Shown in pieces: positions 52,349 through 61,420 of a stretch of 64,000 nucleotides of DNA (position 1 is the first letter of the stretch; each line of letters begins with the position of its first letter). This DNA comes from an uncultured Bacteroidales bacterium (GTDB lineage Bacteria; Bacteroidota; Bacteroidia; Bacteroidales; Bacteroidaceae), in the NCBI GenBank assembly GCA_937995875.1, contig CALKIW010000119.1:1-64000 (forward strand), written 5' to 3'. A program made the translations under genes and the position numbers. Under the pieces are notes generated by a model. The model saw only the letters and a program-made list of their open reading frames with translations, was not told the DNA's origin and did no database searches.

Positions 52349-53125
52349 TTATGATGTTTTTCTTCTGAATTCTGCACAGGTTATAGCTGTTGCAATGGCT
52401 ACGTTGAGGCTCTCGGCACATACGCGGTCTGACGGATAGTTGGGAATGAGAAGACGGCGAGTGACCAGTTTTCGGATGTCGGGTGATATGCCGTTCCCTT
52501 CGTTACCCATAACGATAAGCCCATGTGAGGTAAGCTCTTGCGTATAAATGTTCTGTCCATCGAGCAATGTGCCATAGATGGGGGTCTCGGAAGGTAGGGC
52601 AGTGATGAGCTGGTGTAAATCCGTATAGTGAAGTTGCACACGTGCTATGCTCCCCATAGTGGCTTGAACCACCTTGGGATTGTAGACATCGGCGGTTTCC
52701 TTTGAACAGAAAATGTGTTCAATTCCAAACCAATCGGCAATTCGAATGATAGTTCCCAAGTTGCCGGGGTCTTGAATGTCGTCTAATGCTAGGCAAAGCT
52801 GATGGCTGGGAAGCGCAGAGAAGGAAGGTGGGGTTGGCTCTTCTCTCATAGGAAATAAAGCCATGACTTGTTGAGGATGTTTGAGAAACGATGTCTTGCG
52901 AAGTTCTTCTTCCGTCACTTCACACACTTGCGTGTCCTCCCATAACTGTATTTCTGCATGATATTGGGTTAGCCATTCAGGTGTGGCAATGATAAGTTTC
53001 GGTCTGACAACCGTCGTCAGATCGGCAACCACCTTGGGACCTTCAGCGACGAAAAGGCGTTCTCTGTTCCGGTTTTTCTTCAGTTCCAATGAGTGGACGA
53101 ATTTAATAATAGCTTTGCTTATCAT
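52349..53125 (-). CDS. SpoU/TrmH-family RNA 2'-O-methyltransferase
   Basis: This 258-residue protein has a substrate-binding N-terminal domain and the SPOUT knot: D-D-I-Q-D-P-G-N-L-G-T-I-I-R (motif 1), V-M-G-N-E-G-N-G-I-S (motif 2) and I-P-N-Y...E-S-L-N-V-A-I-A-T-A-I (motif 3). It likely methylates a ribose in rRNA or tRNA. A -7-like TATCTTTG on minus lies at 53130-53137, so the leader is nearly absent. Confidence 0.92.
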   Translation of the reverse strand: MISKAIIKFVHSLELKKNRNRERLFVAEGPKVVADLTTVVRPKLIIATPEWLTQYHAEIQLWEDTQVCEVTEEELRKTSFLKHPQQVMALFPMREEPTPPSFSALPSHQLCLALDDIQDPGNLGTIIRIADWFGIEHIFCSKETADVYNPKVVQATMGSIARVQLHYTDLHQLITALPSETPIYGTLLDGQNIYTQELTSHGLIVMGNEGNGISPDIRKLVTRRLLIPNYPSDRVCAESLNVAIATAITCAEFRRKTS

Positions 53126-53202
53126 ATTGCAAAGATACTTAATAACTTTGTAAGTAATGGAAAAATCTGTGTTAATGTATGCAATCTGTGGATAAAATGC
53201 AT

Positions 53203-53210
53203 TATCTTTG
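53203..53210 (+). promoter_or_regulatory. Candidate -7 box for the Omp85-like gene
   Basis: TATCTTTG at 53203-53210 is a good -7 box, 23 nt before the preferred TTG start; no clear TTG is found at the usual upstream distance. A second plus-strand TAACTTTG lies at 53143-53150, back to back with the minus-strand box of the methyltransferase gene. Confidence 0.45.
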
Positions 53211-53232
53211 TAATTTAAAAAAAGACGATTTC

Positions 53233-55464
53233 TTGAAGACTCGATACATATATATCCTTTATATCCTTGCTGTTATTATAGGCTTGCTGTCGGCTTGCAG
53301 CTCTTCTAAGTTTATTCCGGATGAAAGTTATCTGCTGGAAAGCGTAGAAGTGAAAGCCGACGAAAAATATATTGATGCTGCGACACTTGCCCCATACGTA
53401 AGACAGCAAGCCAACTCCAAATGGTTTTCCCTGTTCAAGATACCACTTGGCACATATGCTATGGCCGGAACGGATACTGCAAAGTGGATTAACCGAACAT
53501 TGCAAAGGATTGGTGAAGAGCCCGTTATATATGATTCCGTACAGGCAAAACAGTCTATGGAAGACTTGCGTAGAGCCATGCAGAATATGGGATTTATGCA
53601 CGCTACGGTAGATTTGAAGACTAAGGCAAGAGGGAAGAAGCTGAAGGCCATTTATACGTTGCATCCCGGAATGCCGTATTTCATTAATGAAATGAAGTAT
53701 GACATACGTGATGATAGCATCAAAAAAGTTCTCGAAAATTATCATAACAGCAATAAAAAAGACAATAAGCGCATAGGATTGCAGGTGGGCGACCGTTTCA
53801 CGGTGAGCCGGCTGGATAAGGAACGCGAGCGTATTACCAATATACTGATGGATTCGGGATATTATCGTTTCCACAAGGATTTTATCCGATACAAAGCTGA
53901 TTCTGCTTCCAACAGTTTGGGAGTTGGGGTGACTTTGGAGTTGATGAAATACAGGGCAGACAGTGATTTGCCGGAGACGTTACATCCGAGATATTCGATA
54001 AGAAATATTGGTTATCAAGGAGGAACCGACATGAGTATCCCTTTGAGAATGCGGGTGTTGGAAAACAGTACGGCCATCAAGCCCGGCAAGCTGTTCAGTG
54101 CGTCTGATTTGCAGAAGACTTATAACAATTTTGGACGCATGAAGGCAGTGAGATATACTGATATTCGGTTTTCTGAAGTGCCCGACACGACACTGCTTGA
54201 TGTTGATATCAACGTAAGTATGGACAAGCAACGATCGGTGTCGTTTCGTCCGGAGGGTACCAATACATCGGGTAATCTTGGAGCAGCAGCTACCCTGACC
54301 TATGAGAATAGAAACATCTTTCGGGGTGCGGAAACTTTCAGTGTGGAACTGCGTGGGGCTTTTGAAGCCATCACTGGGCTGGAAGGGTATCGGGACGAAA
54401 ATTATGAGGAATATAGTATAGAAACCAAATTGCAATTCCCAAGATTCATTGCGCCTTTCTTATCGCATGATTTTCGTAGGCGAAGCAATGCAACTTCGGA
54501 GCTCTCGCTGATGTGGGATTTGCAGAATCGACCGGAATTTCATCGACGAGTCTTCTCTGCAGCTTGGCGCTATCGCTGGGCAGAGCCACATCACCACACT
54601 TCGTACAGGCTTGATTTGCTGGACTTGAACTATGTCTATATGCCATGGATCAGCGAGACTTTCAAGCATGATTATCTGGATAGTGTGTCTAATCGTAACG
54701 CGATTCTCCGTTATAATTATGAAGACTTGTTTATCGCAAAGATTGGTTTCGGGCTTTCTTACAATGATGGGATAGACGCAGTTAGGGCAAATGTAGAAAC
54801 GTCCGGAAACGTACTGAATGCTTTTTCTAATTTAATAGGAAGCAAGAAGAATGGCAATGGACAACACACCGTCTTTAATATAGCGTATGCACAATATGTG
54901 AAGGCCGACTTCGACTATACCCATTTGTTTCGATTTGACATGCACAACGAACTTGCTTTGCATGGGGAGTTTGGCATAGCGTGGCCTTATGGAAACAGTA
55001 AGATTCTGCCTTTTGAGAAACGATATTTTGCGGGTGGTGCCAATAGTGTGCGTGGATGGAGTGTGAGGTCGCTCGGTCCGGGAAAATATAGGGGTACGGA
55101 CGGACGTATTGATTTTATCAATCAAACGGGGGATATGAAACTGTATCTTAGCGCAGAATACCGCACTTTCTTGTTTTGGAAGTTTAATGGCGCAGCATTC
55201 ATAGATGCAGGAAACGTGTGGACGCTCCGCAACTATACTGATCAGCCGGGAGGACAGTTCAAATTTGATGAGTTCTATAAGCAGATAGCCATGAGCTATG
55301 GTATAGGATTAAGATTGAACTTTGACTATTTTGTTCTACGTTTTGATATGGGCATGAAAGCCATTAATCCTTCTTATGAGACCCAAAACGAACATTGGGC
55401 ATTGTTACATCCTAAGTTCAGTCGCGATTTTTGTTTCCATTTTGCGGTAGGAATGCCGTTTTAA
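53233..55464 (+). CDS. Omp85/BamA-TamA-like outer-membrane lipoprotein
   Basis: This protein of about 743 residues has an N-terminal lipoprotein signal ending L-L-S-A-C-S-S, lipidated at Cys22, followed by POTRA-like repeats (to about 320) and a 16-strand-type beta-barrel region. The latter contains R-Y-F-A-G-G-A-N-S-V-R-G-W, equivalent to the V-R-G-F motif of Omp85 proteins, and ends in phenylalanine. It probably helps insert outer-membrane or secreted proteins. The start is taken as the TTG at 53233, which gives a typical signal (M-K-T-R-Y-I-Y). The ATG at 53179 would add 18 residues spanning a -7 box. Confidence 0.88.
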   Translation: MKTRYIYILYILAVIIGLLSACSSSKFIPDESYLLESVEVKADEKYIDAATLAPYVRQQANSKWFSLFKIPLGTYAMAGTDTAKWINRTLQRIGEEPVIYDSVQAKQSMEDLRRAMQNMGFMHATVDLKTKARGKKLKAIYTLHPGMPYFINEMKYDIRDDSIKKVLENYHNSNKKDNKRIGLQVGDRFTVSRLDKERERITNILMDSGYYRFHKDFIRYKADSASNSLGVGVTLELMKYRADSDLPETLHPRYSIRNIGYQGGTDMSIPLRMRVLENSTAIKPGKLFSASDLQKTYNNFGRMKAVRYTDIRFSEVPDTTLLDVDINVSMDKQRSVSFRPEGTNTSGNLGAAATLTYENRNIFRGAETFSVELRGAFEAITGLEGYRDENYEEYSIETKLQFPRFIAPFLSHDFRRRSNATSELSLMWDLQNRPEFHRRVFSAAWRYRWAEPHHHTSYRLDLLDLNYVYMPWISETFKHDYLDSVSNRNAILRYNYEDLFIAKIGFGLSYNDGIDAVRANVETSGNVLNAFSNLIGSKKNGNGQHTVFNIAYAQYVKADFDYTHLFRFDMHNELALHGEFGIAWPYGNSKILPFEKRYFAGGANSVRGWSVRSLGPGKYRGTDGRIDFINQTGDMKLYLSAEYRTFLFWKFNGAAFIDAGNVWTLRNYTDQPGGQFKFDEFYKQIAMSYGIGLRLNFDYFVLRFDMGMKAINPSYETQNEHWALLHPKFSRDFCFHFAVGMPF

Positions 55465-55483
55465 CATACAGAAATCTCAAGGA

Positions 55484-56368
55484 TTAGTCAGGAATGTTTT
55501 TCATTCTCTGATTCAGGAGATTGGTGAATTCATAGTTTTTCAACCCCCATTTAGGAGCGATAAGAAGGTCGGCAGGACTTTGGCTGACAAATCTTTCTAA
55601 GATGAGGTCGTCTCTTAGCAAGGAAACATAACGAATGATCAAATCGATGTATTCGTCTACGGTATAGAGATGGAACGGTTGTTTGGCATATTCGCGAGCA
55701 AGTGCGGTGCCTTTGATAACTTGTAATTGATGAATCTTCAGGATGTCGAGTGGAAGGGCGGAAATGATTGGAGCCTGCCTGAGCGATTCTTGAGCGTCCT
55801 CACCGGGTAGCCCAAGAATGATGTGTCCGCTCGTTAATAATCCCCTTTCGTGCGTTTTTTGGATGGCCTCTCGACTACATTCGAAGGTGTGCCCACGATT
55901 GATGCGTTGTAAAGTGCGGTTGTTGGCAGACTCGATACCATATTCTACGATGACAAACGTGCTTTTATTGAGCATTTCCAAATAGTCAAGCAGGGCCGTG
56001 CTGATACAATCGGGACGAGTGCCGATCACAACACCCACAACATCATCCACCGCCAGAGCTTCTTCGTACAACCGTTTCAGTTGTTCGATGTTGGCATAAG
56101 TATTGGTAAAAGATTGGAAGTAGGCCAGATACTTCATGTCAGGATATTTGTGTGCAAAAAATGCTTTACCTTCCTTGAGCTGTTGTGTGATGGACTTGTG
56201 TTTGTTACAAAATGCAGGGCTGAATGTCTGGTTGTTACAAAAAGTGCATCCACCGCTTGATATGCTGCCATCACGATTAGGACAGGTGAATCCGGCGTCA
56301 ATGGAGATTTTTTGCACTCTGTAGGGAAACTGTTGTCTTATCCAAGTTCCGAAGTCGCGATATTTCAT
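55484..56368 (-). CDS. Radical SAM protein, YhcC/TIGR01212 type
   Basis: This 294-residue protein has the radical-SAM cluster motif C-P-N-R-D-G...G-G-C-T-F-C (three cysteines near residues 29-44, with longer spacing than the classical CxxxCxxC, as in this subfamily), V-E-Y-G-I-E-S and G-L-P-G-E. The substrate is unknown. It converges with the Omp85-like gene (19-nt gap). Confidence 0.9.
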   Translation of the reverse strand: MKYRDFGTWIRQQFPYRVQKISIDAGFTCPNRDGSISSGGCTFCNNQTFSPAFCNKHKSITQQLKEGKAFFAHKYPDMKYLAYFQSFTNTYANIEQLKRLYEEALAVDDVVGVVIGTRPDCISTALLDYLEMLNKSTFVIVEYGIESANNRTLQRINRGHTFECSREAIQKTHERGLLTSGHIILGLPGEDAQESLRQAPIISALPLDILKIHQLQVIKGTALAREYAKQPFHLYTVDEYIDLIIRYVSLLRDDLILERFVSQSPADLLIAPKWGLKNYEFTNLLNQRMKNIPD

Positions 56369-56476
56369 ATTTTTTCTAATTCCTTTTCTTATGTGGAATT
56401 TTGTCGTTAAATGTTATGAATCGTGTACAAAATTACCGAAAAATTAGGTAACTTTGTTGCAAACAAAAGATAAATC

Positions 56477-58693
56477 ATGTTCATGAAGAGAATAATAATG
56501 ATGTGCGCAGCTGTTATTATGGCAACAGCCGGCAGTATTGCAGCCGACAAAATCAATTTGAAAAACCTTACACAGGGAGAGTTTGCGGCTAAGCGCATTA
56601 GTGGTATCAATCCGATAACCGGTACCGATCAATATGCTCAGATTTCTCAAGATCGGACCCAAATAGTGCAATATTCGTTCAAGACCGGAAAGCAGACGGC
56701 AGTGCTGTTTGACATTAATAATACTCAGGGAGAGAAAATAGATGCTTTCGATGGTTATGTGATGGCACCGGACGGAAAGCGAATGTTGATTCGTACAAAA
56801 ACACAACCGGTATATAGACGGTCGTATAAGGCGGTGTTTTACATTTATAATATTCAAAGTCGAAAGCTGGAAAGACTTTCAGAGGGAGGTCCTCAGCAAG
56901 CTCCGGTGTGGTCTCCCGATGGCAATCAGGTGGCTTTTGTTCGTGACAACAACATTTTTTTGGTAAAACTGCTATACGATAACAGCGAGAGCCAGGTAAC
57001 GAAAGACGGGAAGTTTAACGAAGTTATCAATGGCATTCCGGATTGGGTGAATGAGGAGGAATTTGGTTTTAGTCGTGCCCTCACTTTCAATGCTGATGGT
57101 ACGATGTTGTGTTGGATCAGGTATGATGAGTCAAAAGTTAAAGAATACGGCTTACAACTCTTTAAGGGAATGAGCCCCGAACAAACGGAAAACGAGCTTT
57201 ATCCAAGCACATATAGTTATAAATATCCCAAGGCAGGAGAAAGCAATTCTGTGGTTTCGGCATGGAGTTTCGACATCAGGAGCCGTCGCATACAGAAATT
57301 GGATGTACCGGTTGGAGAAGAAGATTATATGCCCCGAATTTTTCCTACGGACGATGCCGACAAGATCATGATATATACGTTGAACCGTCATCAGGACGAG
57401 TTGAACCTATATACGGTGAATCCGCGAAGTACGGTTTCACAGTTGCTTATTAAGGAAAAAGCACCAAAGTATGTCAAGGAGGAAGCTATGGCGGCTATTC
57501 GTATTGGCAGAAATTGTGTTCTGTTACCCTCCGACCGCAATGGCAATATGCATCTTTACCTATATGATCAGAACGGACAGCTGATACGACAGATTGGCGA
57601 CGGTAAGTATGATATAACTGAGGTATATGGTTATGATGAAACTTCGGGAGATGTTTATTATCAAGCTGCAGCATTGAACCCACACGATAGGCAAGTGTAT
57701 GTTTCGCATAAGAACGGAAAAGTTGAGCGATTGACGGATCAGAATGGATGGAATACAGCCGTATTTTCAGATAATTATAAGTATTTTTTAAATACATGGA
57801 GTGATAGAAATACACCATTTGTCTATACTACACGGGATAATAAGGGCAAGGTGGTGGCAACCCACTTGGACAATAAAGAACTTTTGGAAAAGACTCGACA
57901 GTATGGATGGAGCCCGAAAGAAATGTTCACATTCACGACTTCTGAGGGTGTTAAACTTGATGGATGGATGATCAAACCAGCCAATTTTGATGCAAGCAAG
58001 AAGTACCCTGTCATCATGTTTCAGTATAGCGGACCCGGTAATCAGCAAGTGGTGGATTCATGGAATATAGGATCTATGGGACAAGGTGGTGCCTTTGACC
58101 AATATCTGGCACAACAAGGTTTTATTGTGGCTTGTGTAGATGGACGGGGCACGGGCGGTCGCGGTGCTGAATTTGAGAAATGCACATATTTACGTTTGGG
58201 TGCACTTGAGGCCAAAGACCAAGTGGAGACAGCTTTGTATTTAGGTAAATTATCTTATGTAGACAAAGACAATATCGGAATTTGGGGTTGGTCGTATGGT
58301 GGTTTCTGCACGCTGATGAGCATGAGCGAGGGACGTGGAGTGTTCAAGGCTGGTGTAGCGGTAGCACCTCCGACGAGCTATCGTTTCTACGATACGGTGT
58401 ACACGGAGCGTTATATGCGTACCCCTAAGGAAAATCCGAACGGATATGACGATAATGCTATGACACGTGCTGACAAACTACATGGTGCCTTGTTGCTCTG
58501 TCATGGTGTTGCCGATGATAATGTACATTTGCAGAACACGCTTGAATATGCCGAAGCATTGGTACAGGCTGATAAGGACTTTAAACAGATGCTCTATACG
58601 AATAGAAACCATAGCATATTTGGTGGAAACACGCGTAATCATCTGTTGAGACAAATATCGGCATGGTTTATCGACCATTTGATGTCGAAATAA
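56477..58693 (+). CDS. Dipeptidyl peptidase IV (S9)
   Basis: This 738-residue exported protease has a signal peptide (about 22 residues), an eight-bladed propeller region (to about residue 480) and an alpha/beta-hydrolase domain. The catalytic triad is Ser606 (G-W-S-Y-G-G), Asp680 (V-A-D-D-N-V-H) and His712 (R-N-H-S-I-F). D-W-V-N-E-E-E-F at 189-196 supplies the glutamates that hold the substrate N-terminus. It cuts X-Pro or X-Ala dipeptides and suits a proteolytic lifestyle. A second ATG lies 6 nt downstream. A -7-like TAACTTTG is at 56449-56456. Confidence 0.95.
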   Translation: MFMKRIIMMCAAVIMATAGSIAADKINLKNLTQGEFAAKRISGINPITGTDQYAQISQDRTQIVQYSFKTGKQTAVLFDINNTQGEKIDAFDGYVMAPDGKRMLIRTKTQPVYRRSYKAVFYIYNIQSRKLERLSEGGPQQAPVWSPDGNQVAFVRDNNIFLVKLLYDNSESQVTKDGKFNEVINGIPDWVNEEEFGFSRALTFNADGTMLCWIRYDESKVKEYGLQLFKGMSPEQTENELYPSTYSYKYPKAGESNSVVSAWSFDIRSRRIQKLDVPVGEEDYMPRIFPTDDADKIMIYTLNRHQDELNLYTVNPRSTVSQLLIKEKAPKYVKEEAMAAIRIGRNCVLLPSDRNGNMHLYLYDQNGQLIRQIGDGKYDITEVYGYDETSGDVYYQAAALNPHDRQVYVSHKNGKVERLTDQNGWNTAVFSDNYKYFLNTWSDRNTPFVYTTRDNKGKVVATHLDNKELLEKTRQYGWSPKEMFTFTTSEGVKLDGWMIKPANFDASKKYPVIMFQYSGPGNQQVVDSWNIGSMGQGGAFDQYLAQQGFIVACVDGRGTGGRGAEFEKCTYLRLGALEAKDQVETALYLGKLSYVDKDNIGIWGWSYGGFCTLMSMSEGRGVFKAGVAVAPPTSYRFYDTVYTERYMRTPKENPNGYDDNAMTRADKLHGALLLCHGVADDNVHLQNTLEYAEALVQADKDFKQMLYTNRNHSIFGGNTRNHLLRQISAWFIDHLMSK

Positions 58694-58818
58694 ACACATA
58701 AGCCGTCAAATGTTACCCGCTGACTTTGATAAAGGATAGACACTTAATTATATGGTTGCCTCCGTATAGTATTGGGTTATAGCCTGATACGTTAAACCGG
58801 CTCTGTAGGGAAACATGG

Positions 58819-59589
58819 AGTTTCATTTTGTTACTGAGTTTAACCCATTGGTACACAAATGGTCATATATTTCTTTCGGGAGATAATGACCTTGTACGAT
58901 GTAGGGACGAACGGGGCGTGTTTCACTTTGAGAAGAACTCAGCATGTTTACGCACTTTGGACTTTACCTTGAAGCTCCCTGCTTATCCCGGATCGCAGGT
59001 TTTTAGAAATTAGAAATGGTCAAATATATGGACAAAAAGCCTTCTCAAATTCGCGTATTTAAAAATAAGTTCCCCTTCATTGGAAATACACGAAAATTAT
59101 GATAGTTTGTAAATGCTTGACTGTCAGCGTTTATGAAAAATCCGCCTATGTTCTCCTATTTTTCTGCCTGCGATTGAGTATCTAATGACATGACGAGAAG
59201 ACTCTAACCGCAGTGTGATTGAGGCTCTTCCGTACTGCCGATAAGGTCTAACCATGCTGTGAGAAGGGCTCAACCGCAGCAGCCTTGCAATTTTTGGGAA
59301 TGGACGGCTCGGTTTTAAAAAAAAATCATAGCCCTTCTTACGCTGGTTGGCTCGAAAATAATGGTCGAAAAACGGTAAGAATATTTTATAAAGTGAGGAG
59401 CGGAGAGTGAAGAATGAAGAATAACGCCGTTTGAGTGTAATGGGAGTTTAGACGTACAAACTTTATGCTTACACCATATCTTCCTATTTTCGCTTCTGCT
59501 TTGTGTTTACATGGTTACCACAATCGTAGAGGTATGGTGCTACCCAGAAGTTACTGCTTACAGAGCCTTTGCTTTCCCAGTAAATATCA
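58819..59589 (-). repeat. Dispersed intergenic repeat, copy 5 (long form, inverse)
   Basis: This block of about 770 bp is the inverse match of copy 1. Landmarks read on minus are CCCAGTAAATATC complement (59576-59588), GTGGTAACCATGTA (59508-59523), GAATGAAGAATAACG complement (pyrimidine tract), AAGGGCTATGA (core 59326-59336, one base off consensus), the subrepeats, GCGTATTT / AAATACACG inverted ends (59055-59095), TGACCATTTCTAATT (59006-59022) and TACCAATGGGTTAA (58841-58854). Confidence 0.85.
59168..59286 (+). repeat. 22-bp dyad-symmetric subrepeat array, copy 5
   Basis: Four units on plus with a 22-bp period, starting ACTCTAACCGCAGTGTG, GGCTCTTCCGTACTGCCG, GGTCTAACCATGCTGTG and GGCTCAACCGCAGCAG. 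Confidence 0.75.
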
Positions 59590-59624
59590 ACCGAGCCGAC
59601 TAATCTGTAGATAGGGGAACATTA

Positions 59625-59660
59625 AAACGCACAAGCCTTCCATGCGGAAGGCTTGTGCCT
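59625..59660 (-). terminator. Terminator of the PqqD operon
   Basis: A 13-bp perfect stem GCACAAGCCTTCC / GGAAGGCTTGTGC with a 4-nt loop is followed on minus by GTTTTAATG. It lies 20 nt after the PqqD stop. Confidence 0.85.
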
Positions 59661-59678
59661 GATATATAAAAGTGGTGC

Positions 59679-59966
59679 CTAATCTTCCAATATGCCGGCT
59701 TCTTTCCATTGTGTGGCTACAGTAGCTGCATCCTGAAGGGCTTGCTCACGAGGGAGCGGTGTGTTCTCGTCAATTTGATATTCATCTTGCAATATTTGTG
59801 CAAGGTCTTCTATGGTAAAGTCTTTTCCCTGTATCTTTTCCCATAGTAGTGCAGAGCTTTCGTTCATGCTGATGATATTGCTGAAGTCCATGTTTTCTTT
59901 GCCTTCAGCTACGATTAACCTCTGTCCGCATACATTGCGAATGTTAAAACCTTTTTTCGCTTTCAT
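59679..59966 (-). CDS. PqqD-family protein
   Basis: This 95-residue protein has the PqqD fold pattern: an N-terminal beta part (R-L-I-V-A-E-G), then N-E-S-S-A-L-L-W-E-K-I-Q-G and a helical tail with T-I-E-D-L-A-Q-I-L-Q-D-E-Y. In PQQ and many RiPP systems such proteins bind the precursor leader. Here it is the last gene of a four-gene operon with a peptidase and a kinase-like protein. No PQQ genes and no radical SAM maturase are next to it, so its client is unknown. Confidence 0.88.
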   Translation of the reverse strand: MKAKKGFNIRNVCGQRLIVAEGKENMDFSNIISMNESSALLWEKIQGKDFTIEDLAQILQDEYQIDENTPLPREQALQDAATVATQWKEAGILED

Positions 59967-59987
59967 ATTTTTATAATTTTGATTCTA

Positions 59988-60515
59988 TTAAATAGTCCCA
60001 AATAGAGGAATCCATATTCTTCTATATGCCGCAAGGAGGTATCTGCGAACTGGAAACAAATGCGTCCACAGCCACGAATATGTCTTCCACTTCTTACCGT
60101 CAGTGCGGTCAAGTGTTTCTCGTCCTTTGCGGTAAAAGCCTATAACGGCCCCTTTTATGTCTTTTAACCTACAGATTTCAACGCCGATATTGCCGTCTCC
60201 GCGCAGTGTAACACGGTCGCCCTCTATCCGAGTGATACGATGCAGCACGTAGTGTTTGTCGCCGATTTCGGCCAATACGGGGTCTCCAACCTTTGGATTT
60301 GTTGCTTTTTGCATCAAAGCCTTATCTCGATTGTCTTCCAAAAACGGCCGCATGGAGAATCCCCTGAGACGAAGGGTCACGGTATGCCCTTCTTCCATGA
60401 GCTTCACTATCTCCGGAATAAGTAAGGCATTGGGCAATTCTATTTCCCTCACCCTGTCTTTTTCTGTAGTAGGGGAGATGTCGTGTTGCGTTATATTTGA
60501 GTTTTCTTTTTTCAC
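59988..60515 (-). CDS. S24/S26-family peptidase
   Basis: This 175-residue protein has the serine peptidase motif G-F-S-M-R-P-F at residues 52-58 (Ser54), L-H-R-I with His92 in the general-base position and R-G-D-G-N at 105-109. There is no N-terminal membrane helix, unlike ordinary type I signal peptidases; the C-terminal 35 residues are aromatic and basic and may touch the membrane. It begins with GTG, overlapping the stop of the kinase-like gene by one base (TAGTG), and ends 21 nt before pqqD. Maturation of a peptide or protein encoded elsewhere is possible. Confidence 0.85.
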   Translation of the reverse strand: MKKENSNITQHDISPTTEKDRVREIELPNALLIPEIVKLMEEGHTVTLRLRGFSMRPFLEDNRDKALMQKATNPKVGDPVLAEIGDKHYVLHRITRIEGDRVTLRGDGNIGVEICRLKDIKGAVIGFYRKGRETLDRTDGKKWKTYSWLWTHLFPVRRYLLAAYRRIWIPLFGTI

Positions 60516-61420
60516 TATTCCACCTTGATAGCTTGGTTACAGACTTCGGCTGCTTCTTTATTGGGCAAGCAGTGAAGGGTGTAAATTCCCGTTGTCTCAA
60601 TCAGTTTGGTAATTGTATCACAAATGTTATTGAATATATCCAGATCCCATTTCATTGAAGAACACGAAGGCAAGAGTACTGCAAAGGCTTCCACTGGGGT
60701 GAGCTTGTCTACAGAATTGACCTTAGCCCGGTCTATTTGGGTTATAGCTCCCAGTTTTGCCTTGACATTACGGTAGCAAGGCGTTTTCCCGCTCCATGGG
60801 CTTCCGTATATATATGCTTTCTCATCGATGATTCTCACAATGGGGTTGTCATCATTCATGAGATCGCAACCGGGAAGGTGGCGTAGCCACATACTTACCT
60901 GCGTAGATTTCCCCGTTCCACTTTTTGCAATAAAAGCATATCCATATCCGTTTTGTCTCACTAAAGAAGCGTGTATGAGCGTTGTTTGTCTCTTACTGCT
61001 GACAAAGGCAAATACCATCATAAGCGCATTGTTTAGTCCAAAGCATCTCATGTTATAGTTGCCATTAAGTGCACAATGACAGTTGTCGAAGTCTTTATTA
61101 GTGATGAGCAAGCTACAGCTGATGCCCTTAATATCTTTGATGATATATTGGTATCCTCCATTTGCAAGCTGATCAACAATGATGTCACCATTGCCCGTAT
61201 CAAACGTTCTGATCCTTTCCCTTTCACACTTGGGCCAGGGTTTAAGCTGGTCGTCTATCGTAATTTGAAACAACAGTGGCTCCTCGTTGAGTTCCTTTAC
61301 TCTAAACGGCTCAAAGGAAGGTAGCAAACGCATGTCATTACGTCCATTTCCTTTAAAAATGATTCGAATGTTAAATTCGGCAATACGAAAGTTGTGAACG
61401 TTTGTTTCTTCCATATACAT
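60515..61420 (-). CDS. HPr kinase / PEPCK-like P-loop protein
   Basis: This 301-residue protein has a Walker A A-K-S-G-T-G-K-S-T at about residues 165-173, then L-M-N-D-D-N-P (188-193) and G-S-P-W-S-G-K (206-212), the pattern of HprK-like kinases that accompany PqqD genes, as in lasso-peptide kinase loci. The N-terminal 130 residues are a separate beta-rich domain with no clear motif. Phosphorylation of a small peptide or protein is the most likely activity; HPr itself is unlikely, since the true HprK signature is lacking. Its start overlaps the stop of the preceding secreted-protein gene by one base (TAATG). Confidence 0.82.
   Translation of the reverse strand: MYMEETNVHNFRIAEFNIRIIFKGNGRNDMRLLPSFEPFRVKELNEEPLLFQITIDDQLKPWPKCERERIRTFDTGNGDIIVDQLANGGYQYIIKDIKGISCSLLITNKDFDNCHCALNGNYNMRCFGLNNALMMVFAFVSSKRQTTLIHASLVRQNGYGYAFIAKSGTGKSTQVSMWLRHLPGCDLMNDDNPIVRIIDEKAYIYGSPWSGKTPCYRNVKAKLGAITQIDRAKVNSVDKLTPVEAFAVLLPSCSSMKWDLDIFNNICDTITKLIETTGIYTLHCLPNKEAAEVCNQAIKVE

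Larger units (their letters stand above)
58694..59624. other. Gene-free gap holding repeat copy 5
   Basis: Apart from the first 125 nt after the protease gene, the gap is taken up by the long-form repeat copy 5 up to the PqqD operon terminator. No convincing gene; the open frame at 58828-59013 lies inside the repeat. Confidence 0.75.

Noticed and set aside
58828..59013. 61-residue open frame
   Set aside because: Lies within repeat copy 5, with no family and no promoter, and the matching part of copy 1 is not open.
59679..61420. Complete lasso-peptide gene cluster
   Set aside because: No asparagine-synthetase-like cyclase and no precursor peptide are present near the PqqD, peptidase and kinase-like genes.
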